A stretch of DNA of 64,000 bases from DATFVA01 sp963774455 (GTDB lineage: Bacteria > Bacteroidota > Ignavibacteria > Ignavibacteriales > Ignavibacteriaceae). Below, one piece after another: positions 1-8,334 of the stretch (its first letter is position 1; each line of letters starts with the position of its first letter). Under the pieces are notes generated by a model. It did no database searches. It had not been told where the DNA came from and saw only the letters and a list, made by a program, of their open reading frames with translations. Made by a program: the position numbers and the translations under genes. The stretch is taken from assembly GCA_963774455.1 (NCBI GenBank), contig CAVZFD010000006.1, positions 124,001 through 188,000 of the forward strand. Reading direction: 5' to 3'.

Positions 1-1202
1 TGTTCCGTCATCCCGATGCCGTAATCCTTAACCGAAAACAGGATGCCATTTCCATTTCTGGCTGCCATTAGATCAATCGAATTATTATTTCGTGAATATT
101 TTATTGCGTTCGTCAATATATTTTCAAGAATGATCTCGGTCATTCCGGAGTCAGCATTCAATGTTAGCTTTTCATCAATATCTCTATTAACTGATATTCC
201 TTTATCTTCAATTAGCGGATATAATCTTTGGAGCACTATATCTATTTTTTCAGAAAACAGGAATTCGGTTTTAACGGGTGTAATTTTATCGGTATCATAC
301 CGCGCCAGAAGCAAAAGTTGATCGATCAGTTTGGTCATTCTGTCCGTTTCAGATATGCAATAGCGTATTTTCTCTTCGTATTGACCAACTTCCCTGGGTT
401 TTCTAATAAGTACTTCTAGTGTACCTTTTATAATCGAAAGAGGTGTTCTGAGTTCGTGTGAAGCATCTGAAGTAAATTGTCGTTCTCTTAAGAGGGCGTC
501 TTCAAGCCTGTTTAATAGACCGTTGATAGTAGAAGTTAATGCATAAATCTCATCATTATGAGGAGGCGGTGAAATTCGTTCTGAAATATTCTCTTTAGAT
601 ATCTTATTAGCTGTATTGATGACATTATGAACAGGAGCAATGCTTTTCCCTGCTATTAACCTAGTTACCAGGAAGAGTATAAGGAGGATAACCGGGAATG
701 AAATTAATAGAGCTTCACGAAGGTTACTTAATACGAGAGCCGATTCCTCAAGAGGGACAGCGATAGACAAATAGCCCTGCAGAATGTTATCAGCATCATA
801 ATAAGGATATTGTACCTGTCTTATAGGCGATCCTGAAAGCTCAGAGTCGAAGTAAATTTTTTTACTTACAGCATTTCTGTATTCAAGTGAATCACTTACA
901 AGATTCCCCGTCTTTTTTATGATCCTGCCATGCTTATCAGAGACCTGGACGAAGGTAGGGTTTACTTCAATCTGGCCATGTTCCCTCTCATTCCATTCAA
1001 AAGGATTCGCAAAAATTAGTTCTCCGCCGGTGCTTACAATGCTGTTTCTGACTTCCTTTAATTCCAGGTCAAGATCGGAATCCAGGTGAGAGTATACTGT
1101 ATTATTAACGATTATATATATGGCAGAGAATAGACCAGCAATAAGAAGTGCTGTTGCAACAAGGTACCATGTGGCGATCCTGTTTCTGAAATTCAGTTTC
1201 AT
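1..1202 (-). CDS. Sensor histidine kinase of an OmpR-type two-component system (C-terminus cut by window edge)
   Basis: Membrane sensor kinase that would phosphorylate the response regulator encoded just upstream. About 400 codons are visible. There is a TM segment at residues ~9-31, a periplasmic sensor region to ~165, a second TM at ~166-185 and a HAMP-like linker. The dimerisation/phosphoacceptor box SDASHELRTPLS has its His at ~249, followed by an N-box (ENILTNAIKYS) and a G1 box (DYGIGM) at the window edge. The rest of the ATP-binding domain lies outside. Its ATG overlaps the regulator stop in an ATGA, so the two are translationally coupled. The sensed signal cannot be read; a CusS/CopS-like metal sensor is possible. 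Confidence 0.92.
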   Translation of the reverse strand, partial: MKLNFRNRIATWYLVATALLIAGLFSAIYIIVNNTVYSHLDSDLDLELKEVRNSIVSTGGELIFANPFEWNEREHGQIEVNPTFVQVSDKHGRIIKKTGNLVSDSLEYRNAVSKKIYFDSELSGSPIRQVQYPYYDADNILQGYLSIAVPLEESALVLSNLREALLISFPVILLILFLVTRLIAGKSIAPVHNVINTANKISKENISERISPPPHNDEIYALTSTINGLLNRLEDALLRERQFTSDASHELRTPLSIIKGTLEVLIRKPREVGQYEEKIRYCISETDRMTKLIDQLLLLARYDTDKITPVKTEFLFSEKIDIVLQRLYPLIEDKGISVNRDIDEKLTLNADSGMTEIILENILTNAIKYSRNNNSIDLMAARNGNGILFSVKDYGIGMTE

Positions 1203-1870
1203 TTCACTTCCCGGGCAATATAACCAACTCCTCTTACGGTCCGGATCAGGTCATTAGAACTTTCAATATTTAATTTTTTTCTGAGAAAGTTGATATAAAC
1301 ATCTATTACAGAAGTGTCTGCCTCAAAATGTATATCCCAGACATGTTCAATAATATTGGTGCGGGTACAAACTCTCCCCTTATTTCTTAAGAGGAATTCA
1401 AGCAGGGAGAATTCTTTTTGAGTCAGCAGGATTTCTTCTTCGTCTTTAAATACCTGGTGCGTATCAGGATTAAGAGATATATCTGAGAGAGTCAGTAATC
1501 CGCTTTCGGAATTTTTGGGACGTAACTGGACCTTGATGCGGGCGAGCAATTCTTCAAACTGAAATGGTTTTCTTATATAGTCATTTGCGCCTGTCTCAAG
1601 TCCAAATACAGCATCCTGAACAGTGTCTTTTGCTGTAAGAAAAATGATCGGAAGCTCAGGCTTTTCTTTACGCACCTGCTTCACAATTTCAATCCCGCTG
1701 AGGGCAGGCAGCATCCAGTCGACGAGCATAAGGTCGTAGTCATTTACTAGTGCCATCTCTAATCCCTCCCGACCCTCGTTAGCCACGTCTACGGCATAAT
1801 ATTCTTCAACTAATCCGTCTCTGACAAAATTAGCTATCCCTTTTTCATCTTCAATAATAAGAATCCGCAT
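1199..1870 (-). CDS. OmpR/PhoB-family response regulator
   Basis: DNA-binding response regulator of 223 aa. The receiver domain (1-~115) has the acidic pair E7/D8, phosphoacceptor D51 in LMLVDWMLP, T79 and K101, all as expected. The C-terminal winged helix (~128-220) ends with a typical DLIRTVRGVGYIA. It sits between a DUF2231 membrane protein upstream (11 bp gap) and its kinase downstream (4 bp overlap), forming one operon. Four CTTAAAA-like boxes spaced 11 bp apart lie upstream of the operon and are a plausible autoregulatory site. The family resembles CusR/CopR regulators, but the target genes are not evident. Confidence 0.93.
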   Translation of the reverse strand: MRILIIEDEKGIANFVRDGLVEEYYAVDVANEGREGLEMALVNDYDLMLVDWMLPALSGIEIVKQVRKEKPELPIIFLTAKDTVQDAVFGLETGANDYIRKPFQFEELLARIKVQLRPKNSESGLLTLSDISLNPDTHQVFKDEEEILLTQKEFSLLEFLLRNKGRVCTRTNIIEHVWDIHFEADTSVIDVYINFLRKKLNIESSNDLIRTVRGVGYIAREVK

Positions 1871-1881
1871 TTTAGCTGTTT

Positions 1882-2379
1882 TTAATCCTCATCATCCGTA
1901 TTGATATTTAAATTCTGGGCATCCGGGTTATCGAAGCCGAGGTTAAACTGAACTCCTGCTGCATGCTTATAAACCAGTTCCCCGCCATAATAGCCTGTAC
2001 GTGCAATTGACAGAACGCCAATCAAAAATAAGGCAAAAGCGACCCATTTTAAACTCCCGGAATATCTTTTAACTGCCACAAAGCCAATTCTTACCAGGGC
2101 TGCAAACGACATAAGCCATATCGATAACTCCGCAGCATCCTCATGTGTCTCAAGAGCCTGTTTCAAAGAACCGGCTTCCGTTACTCCATCACCAGCAAGG
2201 TTGCCTGACAAATAAGCAGCAATTACTCCAAGCGTACCTAATATTAACAGGTAGAACCCGGCTTTAGAGAAAAACTCTTTCTTTAAGAACAATCCCGCTG
2301 CATCAGCTAGCAATCCCACGATCAGTAACGCAATGGGGAAATGTACTATCATTGGGTGAATATGCTGTGTGTCAATCAT
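1882..2379 (-). CDS. DUF2231-family membrane protein
   Basis: Small integral membrane protein of 165 aa with four or five hydrophobic helices. The N-terminal HPMIVHFPIALLIVG is characteristic of DUF2231 (PF09990), whose biochemical role is unknown. Histidines in this motif and in YKHAAGVQ suggest metal or haem contact, but that is inference. I chose the ATG at 2379 because AAGGAG lies 5-8 bases before it; an in-frame start eight codons upstream lacks such a site. It is the first gene of the operon with the OmpR-type regulator and kinase, so it may be the regulated or sensed component. Confidence 0.8.
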   Translation of the reverse strand: MIDTQHIHPMIVHFPIALLIVGLLADAAGLFLKKEFFSKAGFYLLILGTLGVIAAYLSGNLAGDGVTEAGSLKQALETHEDAAELSIWLMSFAALVRIGFVAVKRYSGSLKWVAFALFLIGVLSIARTGYYGGELVYKHAAGVQFNLGFDNPDAQNLNINTDDED

Positions 2380-2736
2380 TTCATTCTCCTTTTTTGATCT
2401 CAACTTAATTTTTATCCCTTAAATATCTCTAAGAGAATTCTTAAAATTGGCTTAAAACTAAGCTCGCATTTTGAATTCCCCGAAAGGGGCTGACATCATT
2501 CCGGTCCTTCCGATAGTTAGCTCACCAAAAAGCAGAGTTAGCAACCATTTCCCTTTTTCCTTGTTCCTTGTTCTTCCCTTTTTCCTTTCCCTCTCCTTTA
2601 CCATTTATCCTTCCATAAAACCGGTGGTAATAAAGAAAACCTGCTTGAGGAACAATAAAGCTAATTTTACAGTGCCTGACTGTTATTTTTTATTAACAGG
2701 TTATAATTTCCTTTTACTGACATTACGACTATATTT
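2380..2736. other. Divergent intergenic region
   Basis: About 350 bp without a supported gene between two divergent signalling operons. It holds 11-bp-spaced CTTAAAA boxes near the minus-strand operon, a small CCCCGAAAGGGG hairpin, and a C/T-only-rich tract around 2545-2610. A possible 89-aa ORF here has simple composition and no family signature, so I do not call it. Confidence 0.6.
2418..2457 (-). promoter_or_regulatory. Candidate response-regulator binding boxes, 11-bp period
   Basis: On the plus strand CTTAAAT (2418), CTAAGAG (2429), CTTAAAA (2440) and CTTAAAA (2451) begin exactly 11 bp apart. Tandem half-sites with one-helical-turn spacing are how OmpR/PhoB-family dimers bind. The boxes lie 40-80 bp upstream of the DUF2231 start, fitting autoregulation by the adjacent regulator. 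Confidence 0.4.
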
Positions 2737-3894
2737 ATGACTGATTTTACGCACCATATTAATCTTGAAGCCGGGACTGTCCCGTTAAATTTTAGCAGAA
2801 AAAAACAGAGCGGTGAGAGTATTTCAAGGATGAGCAGAAATAGAGCCTACTGGATCTCACAGGCTTCGGGATGGACATTCTACGCTGCCGTGAACCTCAT
2901 TGCTATGTTCTCTTTTGAATCTTTTACCTGGCAGAAAGGTCTGCTTTTTCTCTTTATCTGTATTTTGGGTCTTCTTTCCACCCACTTTCTGCGCATGACC
3001 ATTAAGAAAAAAGGCTGGCTGGAACTGCCACTGAAGAAAATCGTTCCAAGGGTTCTTATATCAAGCCTTCTAATTGGTATTCTGCTTTCTATTGTATTTT
3101 TTTCGATAAACCTTAGCGGCAGTTTTTACAATATGTCGGAGTTTAAACCTGCTACTCCGCTCATATGGACATTCAACCTTAGCAGCGTAATACTCCTCTG
3201 GCAGCTTATCTATTTTTCTGTTCACTTTTTCCAGAACTACAAGAAGGTTGAAATTGAGTCTCTAATATGGGAAGCCGCAGTAAAGGATTTTGAACTGAAG
3301 ACATTGAAGAGTCAGCTTAATCCCCATTTTATGTTCAACGCCCTTAACAGCATAAGAGCTTTAATTGAAGAAGATCCGGCCTCGGCAAAAATTGCAGTTA
3401 CAAAACTTTCGAATATTCTACGTTATTCATTAAGAATTGAAAAAAGCGAGACGGTTACACTTGAAGATGAGATGCAGACAGTTGTAGATTACCTCGATCT
3501 TGAAAAGATAAGATTCGAAGAAAGATTAAATTACAGTATAAAAACAGAACCGAAAGCAGCGAAGACTGATATACCTCCGATGATGGTGCAGACCCTCGTT
3601 GAGAATGGTATAAAGCATGGTATATCAAAGAAAACAAACGGCGGAAAGATTTCGGTTGAATCCTTCATTGAAGACTCAAAGCTGCATATCCTGATATCGA
3701 ATACCGGCCAGCTCAGCGAAGAGGATCTTAAAAATGCGACCGGTTTCGGAATTCAGAATACAAAGCATAGGCTGAACCTTCTTTATGGAGAATTCGGTTC
3801 ATTCAAAATTCAAAATACATCACAAACTGAAGTTCTTGCAGAAGTTATTATCCCAACAGGAGGAAAAATAAATGAAAGCTTTAATAGTAGATGA
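2737..3894 (+). CDS. LytS/YpdA-type sensor histidine kinase
   Basis: Membrane histidine kinase of 385 aa. Four hydrophobic helices lie between residues ~40 and 165, with no obvious extracellular sensor. The His_kinase (PF06580) box LKSQLNPHFMFNALNSI has its phosphoacceptor His at ~197, followed by a GHKL ATPase domain with VQTLVENGIKHGI and GFGIQNTKHRL. A shorter start at 2830 (MSRNRAYWISQ) has a GGTGAG upstream and fits the usual family N-terminus better. It overlaps the LytTR regulator by 23 bp, so the two form a coupled pair. The signal is unknown. Confidence 0.9.
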   Translation: MTDFTHHINLEAGTVPLNFSRKKQSGESISRMSRNRAYWISQASGWTFYAAVNLIAMFSFESFTWQKGLLFLFICILGLLSTHFLRMTIKKKGWLELPLKKIVPRVLISSLLIGILLSIVFFSINLSGSFYNMSEFKPATPLIWTFNLSSVILLWQLIYFSVHFFQNYKKVEIESLIWEAAVKDFELKTLKSQLNPHFMFNALNSIRALIEEDPASAKIAVTKLSNILRYSLRIEKSETVTLEDEMQTVVDYLDLEKIRFEERLNYSIKTEPKAAKTDIPPMMVQTLVENGIKHGISKKTNGGKISVESFIEDSKLHILISNTGQLSEEDLKNATGFGIQNTKHRLNLLYGEFGSFKIQNTSQTEVLAEVIIPTGGKINESFNSR

Positions 3895-4591
3895 TGAACG
3901 TCTCGCGCGTACTGAACTGCGCAGACTCTTAAATCCTTTTAAAGAGATCACAGTAGTGGGCGAAGCTGTTAATGCTGAAGATGCCCTGACCAAGATTACT
4001 GAACTTAATCCCGAGCTTATCTTCCTTGATATCCAGATGCCGGGTAAGAACGGATTTGAGATGCTGGAAGAACTGGACAGCGTACCGACTGTGGTTTTCA
4101 CAACAGCTTACGATGAATATGCCCTTAAAGCATTTGAATATAATGCAATGGATTACCTGCTTAAGCCCATAGAACCGCAGCGGCTTGAAGACACAGTAAA
4201 AAGGCTGCTTGAAAAGAATAAGAAAGATAAAATTGAAGCAGACGACACTCCGGTTCTTACCGAAAACGACCAGGTATTTGTAAAGGATGGCGACAGGTGC
4301 TGGTTCGTGAAGCTTTCCACTGTGCGTCTCTTTGAATCTGAGGGAAATTACGTAAGGGTATACTTTGAGGATAACAAACCTCTAATCCTAAGAACCCTTA
4401 ACTATCTCGACGAAAGGCTCGACAGCAAAGCCTTCTTCCGCGCCAACAGGAAGCACATCGTAAACCTTAAATGGATCGAAAGCATTGAGCCCTGGCTCAA
4501 TGGCGGTCTTCTTGTAAAATTAAAAGGCGGCAATAAGGTTGAAGTATCCAGAAGACAGGCAATAAAATTCAAGGATATGCTGAGCCTGTAA
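3872..4591 (+). CDS. LytTR-family response regulator
   Basis: Response regulator of 239 aa partnering the kinase upstream. The receiver domain (1-~120) has D8/D9 and phosphoacceptor D53 in LIFLDIQMPG. The C-terminal LytTR DNA-binding domain (~135-235) includes FFRANRKHIVNL and the VEVSRRQAIKFK tail. A strong AGGAGG lies 7 bp before the ATG, inside the kinase gene. A decayed copy of its 3' end is found on the far side of the adjacent AbiE module (6350-6413). Confidence 0.93.
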   Translation: MKALIVDDERLARTELRRLLNPFKEITVVGEAVNAEDALTKITELNPELIFLDIQMPGKNGFEMLEELDSVPTVVFTTAYDEYALKAFEYNAMDYLLKPIEPQRLEDTVKRLLEKNKKDKIEADDTPVLTENDQVFVKDGDRCWFVKLSTVRLFESEGNYVRVYFEDNKPLILRTLNYLDERLDSKAFFRANRKHIVNLKWIESIEPWLNGGLLVKLKGGNKVEVSRRQAIKFKDMLSL

Positions 4592-4597
4592 ACTTTT

Positions 4598-4690
4598 TCT
4601 CGTATTGTCACTGCGAACAGTTTTCGAGTAGCTTGTCCCGCCCTGCGGGAAAGTAATCTCTTGCTTTGTCCGTCATTGCGAGTCCCCTCC
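4598..4690. repeat. Dispersed intergenic repeat fragment
   Basis: The segment reads GTCACTGCGA...GAAAGTAATCTC...GTCATTGCGAG. This resembles the short CATTGCGAG/GAAGCAATCTC intergenic repeat found widely in environmental bacteria. A related element in the opposite orientation occurs at 22513-22545. No coding content. Confidence 0.4.
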
Positions 4691-4708
4691 CATGAGAACC
4701 ATCTTATT

Positions 4709-5575
4709 TCACTCAGCAATTATTCTTTCAGAGGCTGCTCTGAAAAAATCCTTAGACCATATTTCCAGTGAGCGAGGATCATTTACAAATGCTGCAACTT
4801 CATTGCGTGCCAAGTCGACATCTAGCCTGTCAGTAGCTTCATTAAGCATTTTTATCATATTTTTTTTTGTAAGCGGTTCATTTGCCGTATAATGGCCTGA
4901 TTGCCTCATTCTTGATTCGAGATGTTTAAGATTTAGCTCCGGATAATGAGAAACATACCATATTAAATCGTACCAATCCCGCCCTTTTACACGGCTTTTC
5001 CAGTTTCTACAGAGCACCGCATGCATTTTACCCGCAAAAAGTGAAGGCAATGAATAAGATCGCACTGCGAATTGGACTGGTGAAAAAACATACTTCATTT
5101 CTGTATTAAAACCAGGTGGTGGATTTGTATCGACTTCGAATTTAATTTTTAAAATTGCGTTTTTATTTATACCTGAAATGATTTCCTTTGGAGCTAGTAT
5201 AGTCATCAACTGATTATAAGTATTCCCTTTTAAGAAGGCGGAGTTGATGAATGTTTTAGAAGTTTTTTCCTTAATCTCAAAGCTTACATCAAAACCAAAT
5301 GCTTCCAGTTCTTTAATTAATAATGTACGATATTTTTCGAAATTAAAATTTGTGGAAGGTTTCAAGAGAGAAAAGTCCAGATCTTCGGAAAAACGATCTA
5401 ACCCGTAAAGAATTCGAAGAGCGGTACCGCCATAAAAGGCCGTATGCTCAAAGAATTTAGCCCTCCAGAGTCCAAGCAATGAAATTGATTGAAGTACTTC
5501 ACGTAAAATTCTTAATACCCCTGCTTCCGAAGGAGGCAGTTCAGAAGGAAGCATCTGTTTTATTAAATCATTCAT
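4709..5575 (-). CDS. abiEii: AbiEii-type nucleotidyltransferase toxin
   Basis: Toxin of a type IV AbiE toxin-antitoxin / abortive-infection system, 288 aa. The nucleotidyltransferase signature is present: AFYGGTALRILYGLDRFSEDLDFSL has the GG (49-50) followed by D65 and D67, and a later basic KGRDWYDLIWY segment is typical of the family. Family members transfer nucleotides, for example to tRNA, and arrest growth until neutralised. It lies 7 bp downstream of its antitoxin. The module is an island between a signalling gene and a peptidase gene, consistent with acquisition. Active-site residues look intact. Confidence 0.9.
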   Translation of the reverse strand: MNDLIKQMLPSELPPSEAGVLRILREVLQSISLLGLWRAKFFEHTAFYGGTALRILYGLDRFSEDLDFSLLKPSTNFNFEKYRTLLIKELEAFGFDVSFEIKEKTSKTFINSAFLKGNTYNQLMTILAPKEIISGINKNAILKIKFEVDTNPPPGFNTEMKYVFSPVQFAVRSYSLPSLFAGKMHAVLCRNWKSRVKGRDWYDLIWYVSHYPELNLKHLESRMRQSGHYTANEPLTKKNMIKMLNEATDRLDVDLARNEVAAFVNDPRSLEIWSKDFFRAASERIIAE

Positions 5576-5582
5576 TACGATT

Positions 5583-6245
5583 TCATGATTTTTGATCAGG
5601 GAAAATTTTTTCTGTTAAAAATTTTATTAGCCATGTTATCTTCCGTGAAGAATATACTTTGTCTAATTCATTCAACTTATCAATGGAATCAGGTAAACCT
5701 TTTAATACCGTCTCGTCAATTCGAAGATCGTTAAAAAGATATTCGGAGTATGAGGATGGAGATGTGGGATTAAAACGTTTATCCAGCCACACCTTATCGG
5801 CTAATGCTTTTAACGGCCCGGAAATGAACCAGGTGCCCGCATCTGTTTTTTTAATGTTCGCGCCGTATGAAAAACGTTTAACGTCAATATGTTCATAAGT
5901 ATATCTGCCGACTGGAGTTTCATAAATACGGGATCTTCCGGTGGTTATTGATGTAATAGTAGTTACTCCTTCCGGGATTAAGCTGTATAGAGAAAGTGCA
6001 TAATCGGTACTTATAATAGAAGGCCCATAAATTAAATTTGCTAATATTTCAGGATTAACTTTCTTTTTACGCCATCTGGCATCGAAAATATAAAGTCCCT
6101 TTCTTATCCGTATTATATACCCTTTCTTTAACAGGGAACTAATCCCATCCCGTGGTTTTTTATAATCTTTTAAATGCTCAAGAAGCTGAGTATAGGTAAA
6201 TACTTCCTGATCAATGTTTTGCCTTATGTGTTCAAAAATGCTCAT
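5583..6245 (-). CDS. abiEi: AbiEi-type antitoxin / transcriptional autorepressor
   Basis: Antitoxin of the AbiE pair. The N-terminal winged helix (~15-60 from MSIFEH) contains ISSLLKKGYIIRIRKGLYIF. It is followed by the AbiEi domain with IYGPSIISTDYALSLYSLIPE. AbiEi proteins repress their own promoter by binding inverted repeats and neutralise the toxin. I prefer the ATG at 6245, giving 220 aa: upstream in-frame starts (ATG 6278, TTG 6287) would place the perfect palindrome at 6256-6280 inside the coding sequence, and the family N-terminus fits MSIFEH. The 6278 start has a closer GAAGG, so the start is not settled. Confidence 0.85.
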   Translation of the reverse strand: MSIFEHIRQNIDQEVFTYTQLLEHLKDYKKPRDGISSLLKKGYIIRIRKGLYIFDARWRKKKVNPEILANLIYGPSIISTDYALSLYSLIPEGVTTITSITTGRSRIYETPVGRYTYEHIDVKRFSYGANIKKTDAGTWFISGPLKALADKVWLDKRFNPTSPSSYSEYLFNDLRIDETVLKGLPDSIDKLNELDKVYSSRKITWLIKFLTEKIFPDQKS

Positions 6246-6255
6246 TTTATGTACC

Positions 6256-6280
6256 CAATGTCCATTTTCTCTGGACATTG
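6256..6280 (-). promoter_or_regulatory. Palindromic operator candidate of the abiE operon
   Basis: A perfect 9-bp inverted repeat CAATGTCCA / TGGACATTG is separated by 7 bp and ends 11 bp before the preferred abiEi ATG. AbiEi antitoxins are known to bind inverted repeats at their promoter, so this is the natural autoregulatory site. Confidence 0.6.
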
Positions 6281-6349
6281 CCTTCAAAAGTAATTGAATT
6301 TCTTTACAGAATCAATTAGCGAGTATTTTAAATATCGTCCAGTAAATAG

Positions 6350-6413
6350 ATCATTAATCCTCGAAAGATTGAGCCTGGTTCAACCGCGGTCTAATTGTCA
6401 AATTAATAGGCAG
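6350..6413 (+). pseudogene. Relic of a LytTR response-regulator gene 3' end
   Basis: The stretch with TCGAAAGATTGAGCCTGG, CGCGGTCT and AAATTAATAGGC aligns by eye with the intact regulator gene at ~4468-4531 (TCGAAAGCATTGAGCCCTGG, GGCGGTCT, AAATTAAAAGGC). That part of the intact gene encodes the IESIEPWLNGGLLVKLKGG region. The reading frame is lost. It may be a diverged duplication flanking the AbiE module. Confidence 0.5.
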
Positions 6414-6491
6414 TCACTACCTTTTCCTTATTCTATTACTATTTTTGATGTGCAAATTCTTAATCCGTGAATAATAAAGAAGGAAAACGTT

Positions 6492-8324
6492 TTGGAATTA
6501 AATGTACCTCTTATTCCATTAGAAGATTTTTTTAAGAACCCCGAGAAGACAACGTTTCAGCTTTCGCCGGACGGTGAACGCCTCGCTTTTATGATGCCAT
6601 GGAAAAACAGGCTTAATGTGTTTATTCAGAAAATAGGACAGGATGAAATCAAAAGACTAACCTCTGCTGAGGAGAGAGACATTGCAGGCTATTTCTGGGC
6701 TAATAATAAGCGTATCGCCTATGTACAGGATAAAGGCGGGGATGAGAATTTCAGACTTTATGCGGTAGATATCGACGGCGCCAATCAGAAAGATCTTACT
6801 CCCTTTGAAAAGGTAAAGGTGGAGCTTATCGATGAACTGAAGGATAATGATGATGAACTGCTGATTGCTATGAATAAAAGGGATGCCAGGATATTTGATG
6901 TGTACAGGATAAACGTTAATTCCGGCGAAATGAAAATGATAGCACAGAACCCCGGGAATATTACCGGCTGGGTAACGGATCACGACGGAATATTAAGAAT
7001 CGCTGCAACAACAGACGGGGTGAATACAGGTATACTTTACAGGAATAATGAGACAGAAGATTTCAGGCTGGTAACAACAAGCAATTTTAAGGAAACATTT
7101 TCACCAGGTATGTTCACATATGACAACAGCCTTATATATATGATATCCAACAAAGGCCGTGATAAACTAGCAATCGTTAAATATGATATTGAAAATAACA
7201 AGGAGCTTGAGGTTATTTATGAGCATCCCGAGGTCGATGTTTCAAACCTGCTGAGTTCCGATAAAAGAAAGGTTATTACCGGTGTTTCGTTTGTAACGGA
7301 TAAACTACATTACCATTTTTTTGATGATGAGAGAAAGCAGCTCCAGCAGGACCTCGAAAGCAGACTCCCTGGCTATGAGGTTGTTGTCTCTCATTCAAAC
7401 CGGGATGAGGATAAAGTGCTTGTAAGAACATATAGTGATAAATCGAGGGGAGCTTATTTTTATTACGATCTCAACAGCAAAGATTTTAAGAAGCTTGCCG
7501 ATGTTAGTCCCTGGCTTAATGAAAACGATATGGCAGATATGAAGCCCATCGAGTTTGAATCGCGCGATGGACTGAAGATCCATGGTTATCTAACCCTGCC
7601 TAAGGGAGTGAAGCCGCAGTCGCTTCCTGTGGTGGTAAACCCTCACGGAGGACCCTGGCACCGCGATACATGGGGATTTAATCCTGAGGTTCAGTTCCTT
7701 GCTAACAGGGGATACGCGGTTCTGCAAATCAATTTTCGCGGCTCAACAGGCTACGGAAGAAATTTCTGGGAAATCAGCTTTAAACAGTGGGGAAAAGCTA
7801 TGCAGAATGATGTTACCGATGGGGCGCTGTGGCTGATAAAACAGGGAATTGCGGATGAGAAGAAGATAGCTATATACGGCGGATCCTATGGCGGCTATGC
7901 AGTACTGGCAGGACTTGCATACACTCCTGATCTCTATGCCTGCGGGGTTGATTACGTAGGCGTTTCAAATCTTTTCACCTTTATGAAGTCTATCCCTCCC
8001 TATTGGGAGCCTTATCTGCATATGATATACGAAATGGTTGGAAATCCTGAAGAGGATAAGGAGCTTATGGAATCGGCTTCTCCGGTTTACCATGTGGATA
8101 AGATAAAAGCCCCTCTCCTGATTGCACAGGGAGCTAATGATCCCCGTGTGGCTAAATCAGAATCTGATCAGATAGTTGAGGCGCTAAAGAAAAAGAACAT
8201 TGACGTTCCTTATATTGTAAAGGAAAATGAGGGACATGGTTTTCATAACGAAGAAAACAAATTCGAGTTCTATACGTCTATGGAGGAATTCCTTGCAAAA
8301 CACCTGGGAGGACGAACAGACTGA
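6492..8324 (+). CDS. S9-family (prolyl oligopeptidase-type) peptidase
   Basis: Serine peptidase of 610 aa. The N-terminal ~370 residues form a WD40-like propeller (repeats such as LSPDGERLAFM, TYDNSLIYMISNKGRDKLAIV). The C-terminal alpha/beta hydrolase has the nucleophile elbow GGSYGGYA (Ser ~465), the Asp in QGANDPRV and the His in ENEGHGFHNEENK. It probably cleaves short peptides or acyl-peptides. The start is a TTG with AAGGA about 8 bases upstream. No signal peptide is seen, so it is likely cytoplasmic, although many relatives are secreted. It has no coupled neighbour. Confidence 0.92.
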   Translation: MELNVPLIPLEDFFKNPEKTTFQLSPDGERLAFMMPWKNRLNVFIQKIGQDEIKRLTSAEERDIAGYFWANNKRIAYVQDKGGDENFRLYAVDIDGANQKDLTPFEKVKVELIDELKDNDDELLIAMNKRDARIFDVYRINVNSGEMKMIAQNPGNITGWVTDHDGILRIAATTDGVNTGILYRNNETEDFRLVTTSNFKETFSPGMFTYDNSLIYMISNKGRDKLAIVKYDIENNKELEVIYEHPEVDVSNLLSSDKRKVITGVSFVTDKLHYHFFDDERKQLQQDLESRLPGYEVVVSHSNRDEDKVLVRTYSDKSRGAYFYYDLNSKDFKKLADVSPWLNENDMADMKPIEFESRDGLKIHGYLTLPKGVKPQSLPVVVNPHGGPWHRDTWGFNPEVQFLANRGYAVLQINFRGSTGYGRNFWEISFKQWGKAMQNDVTDGALWLIKQGIADEKKIAIYGGSYGGYAVLAGLAYTPDLYACGVDYVGVSNLFTFMKSIPPYWEPYLHMIYEMVGNPEEDKELMESASPVYHVDKIKAPLLIAQGANDPRVAKSESDQIVEALKKKNIDVPYIVKENEGHGFHNEENKFEFYTSMEEFLAKHLGGRTD

Positions 8325-8334
8325 GACTGCAGGC

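Noticed and set aside
43..321. 92-aa and overlapping 63-aa plus-strand ORFs at the left edge
   Set aside because: They are antisense shadows of the histidine kinase, which shows all catalytic boxes.
2471..2740. 89-aa ORF between the two-component operons
   Set aside because: Low-complexity translation of the pyrimidine tract with no ribosome site or family features.
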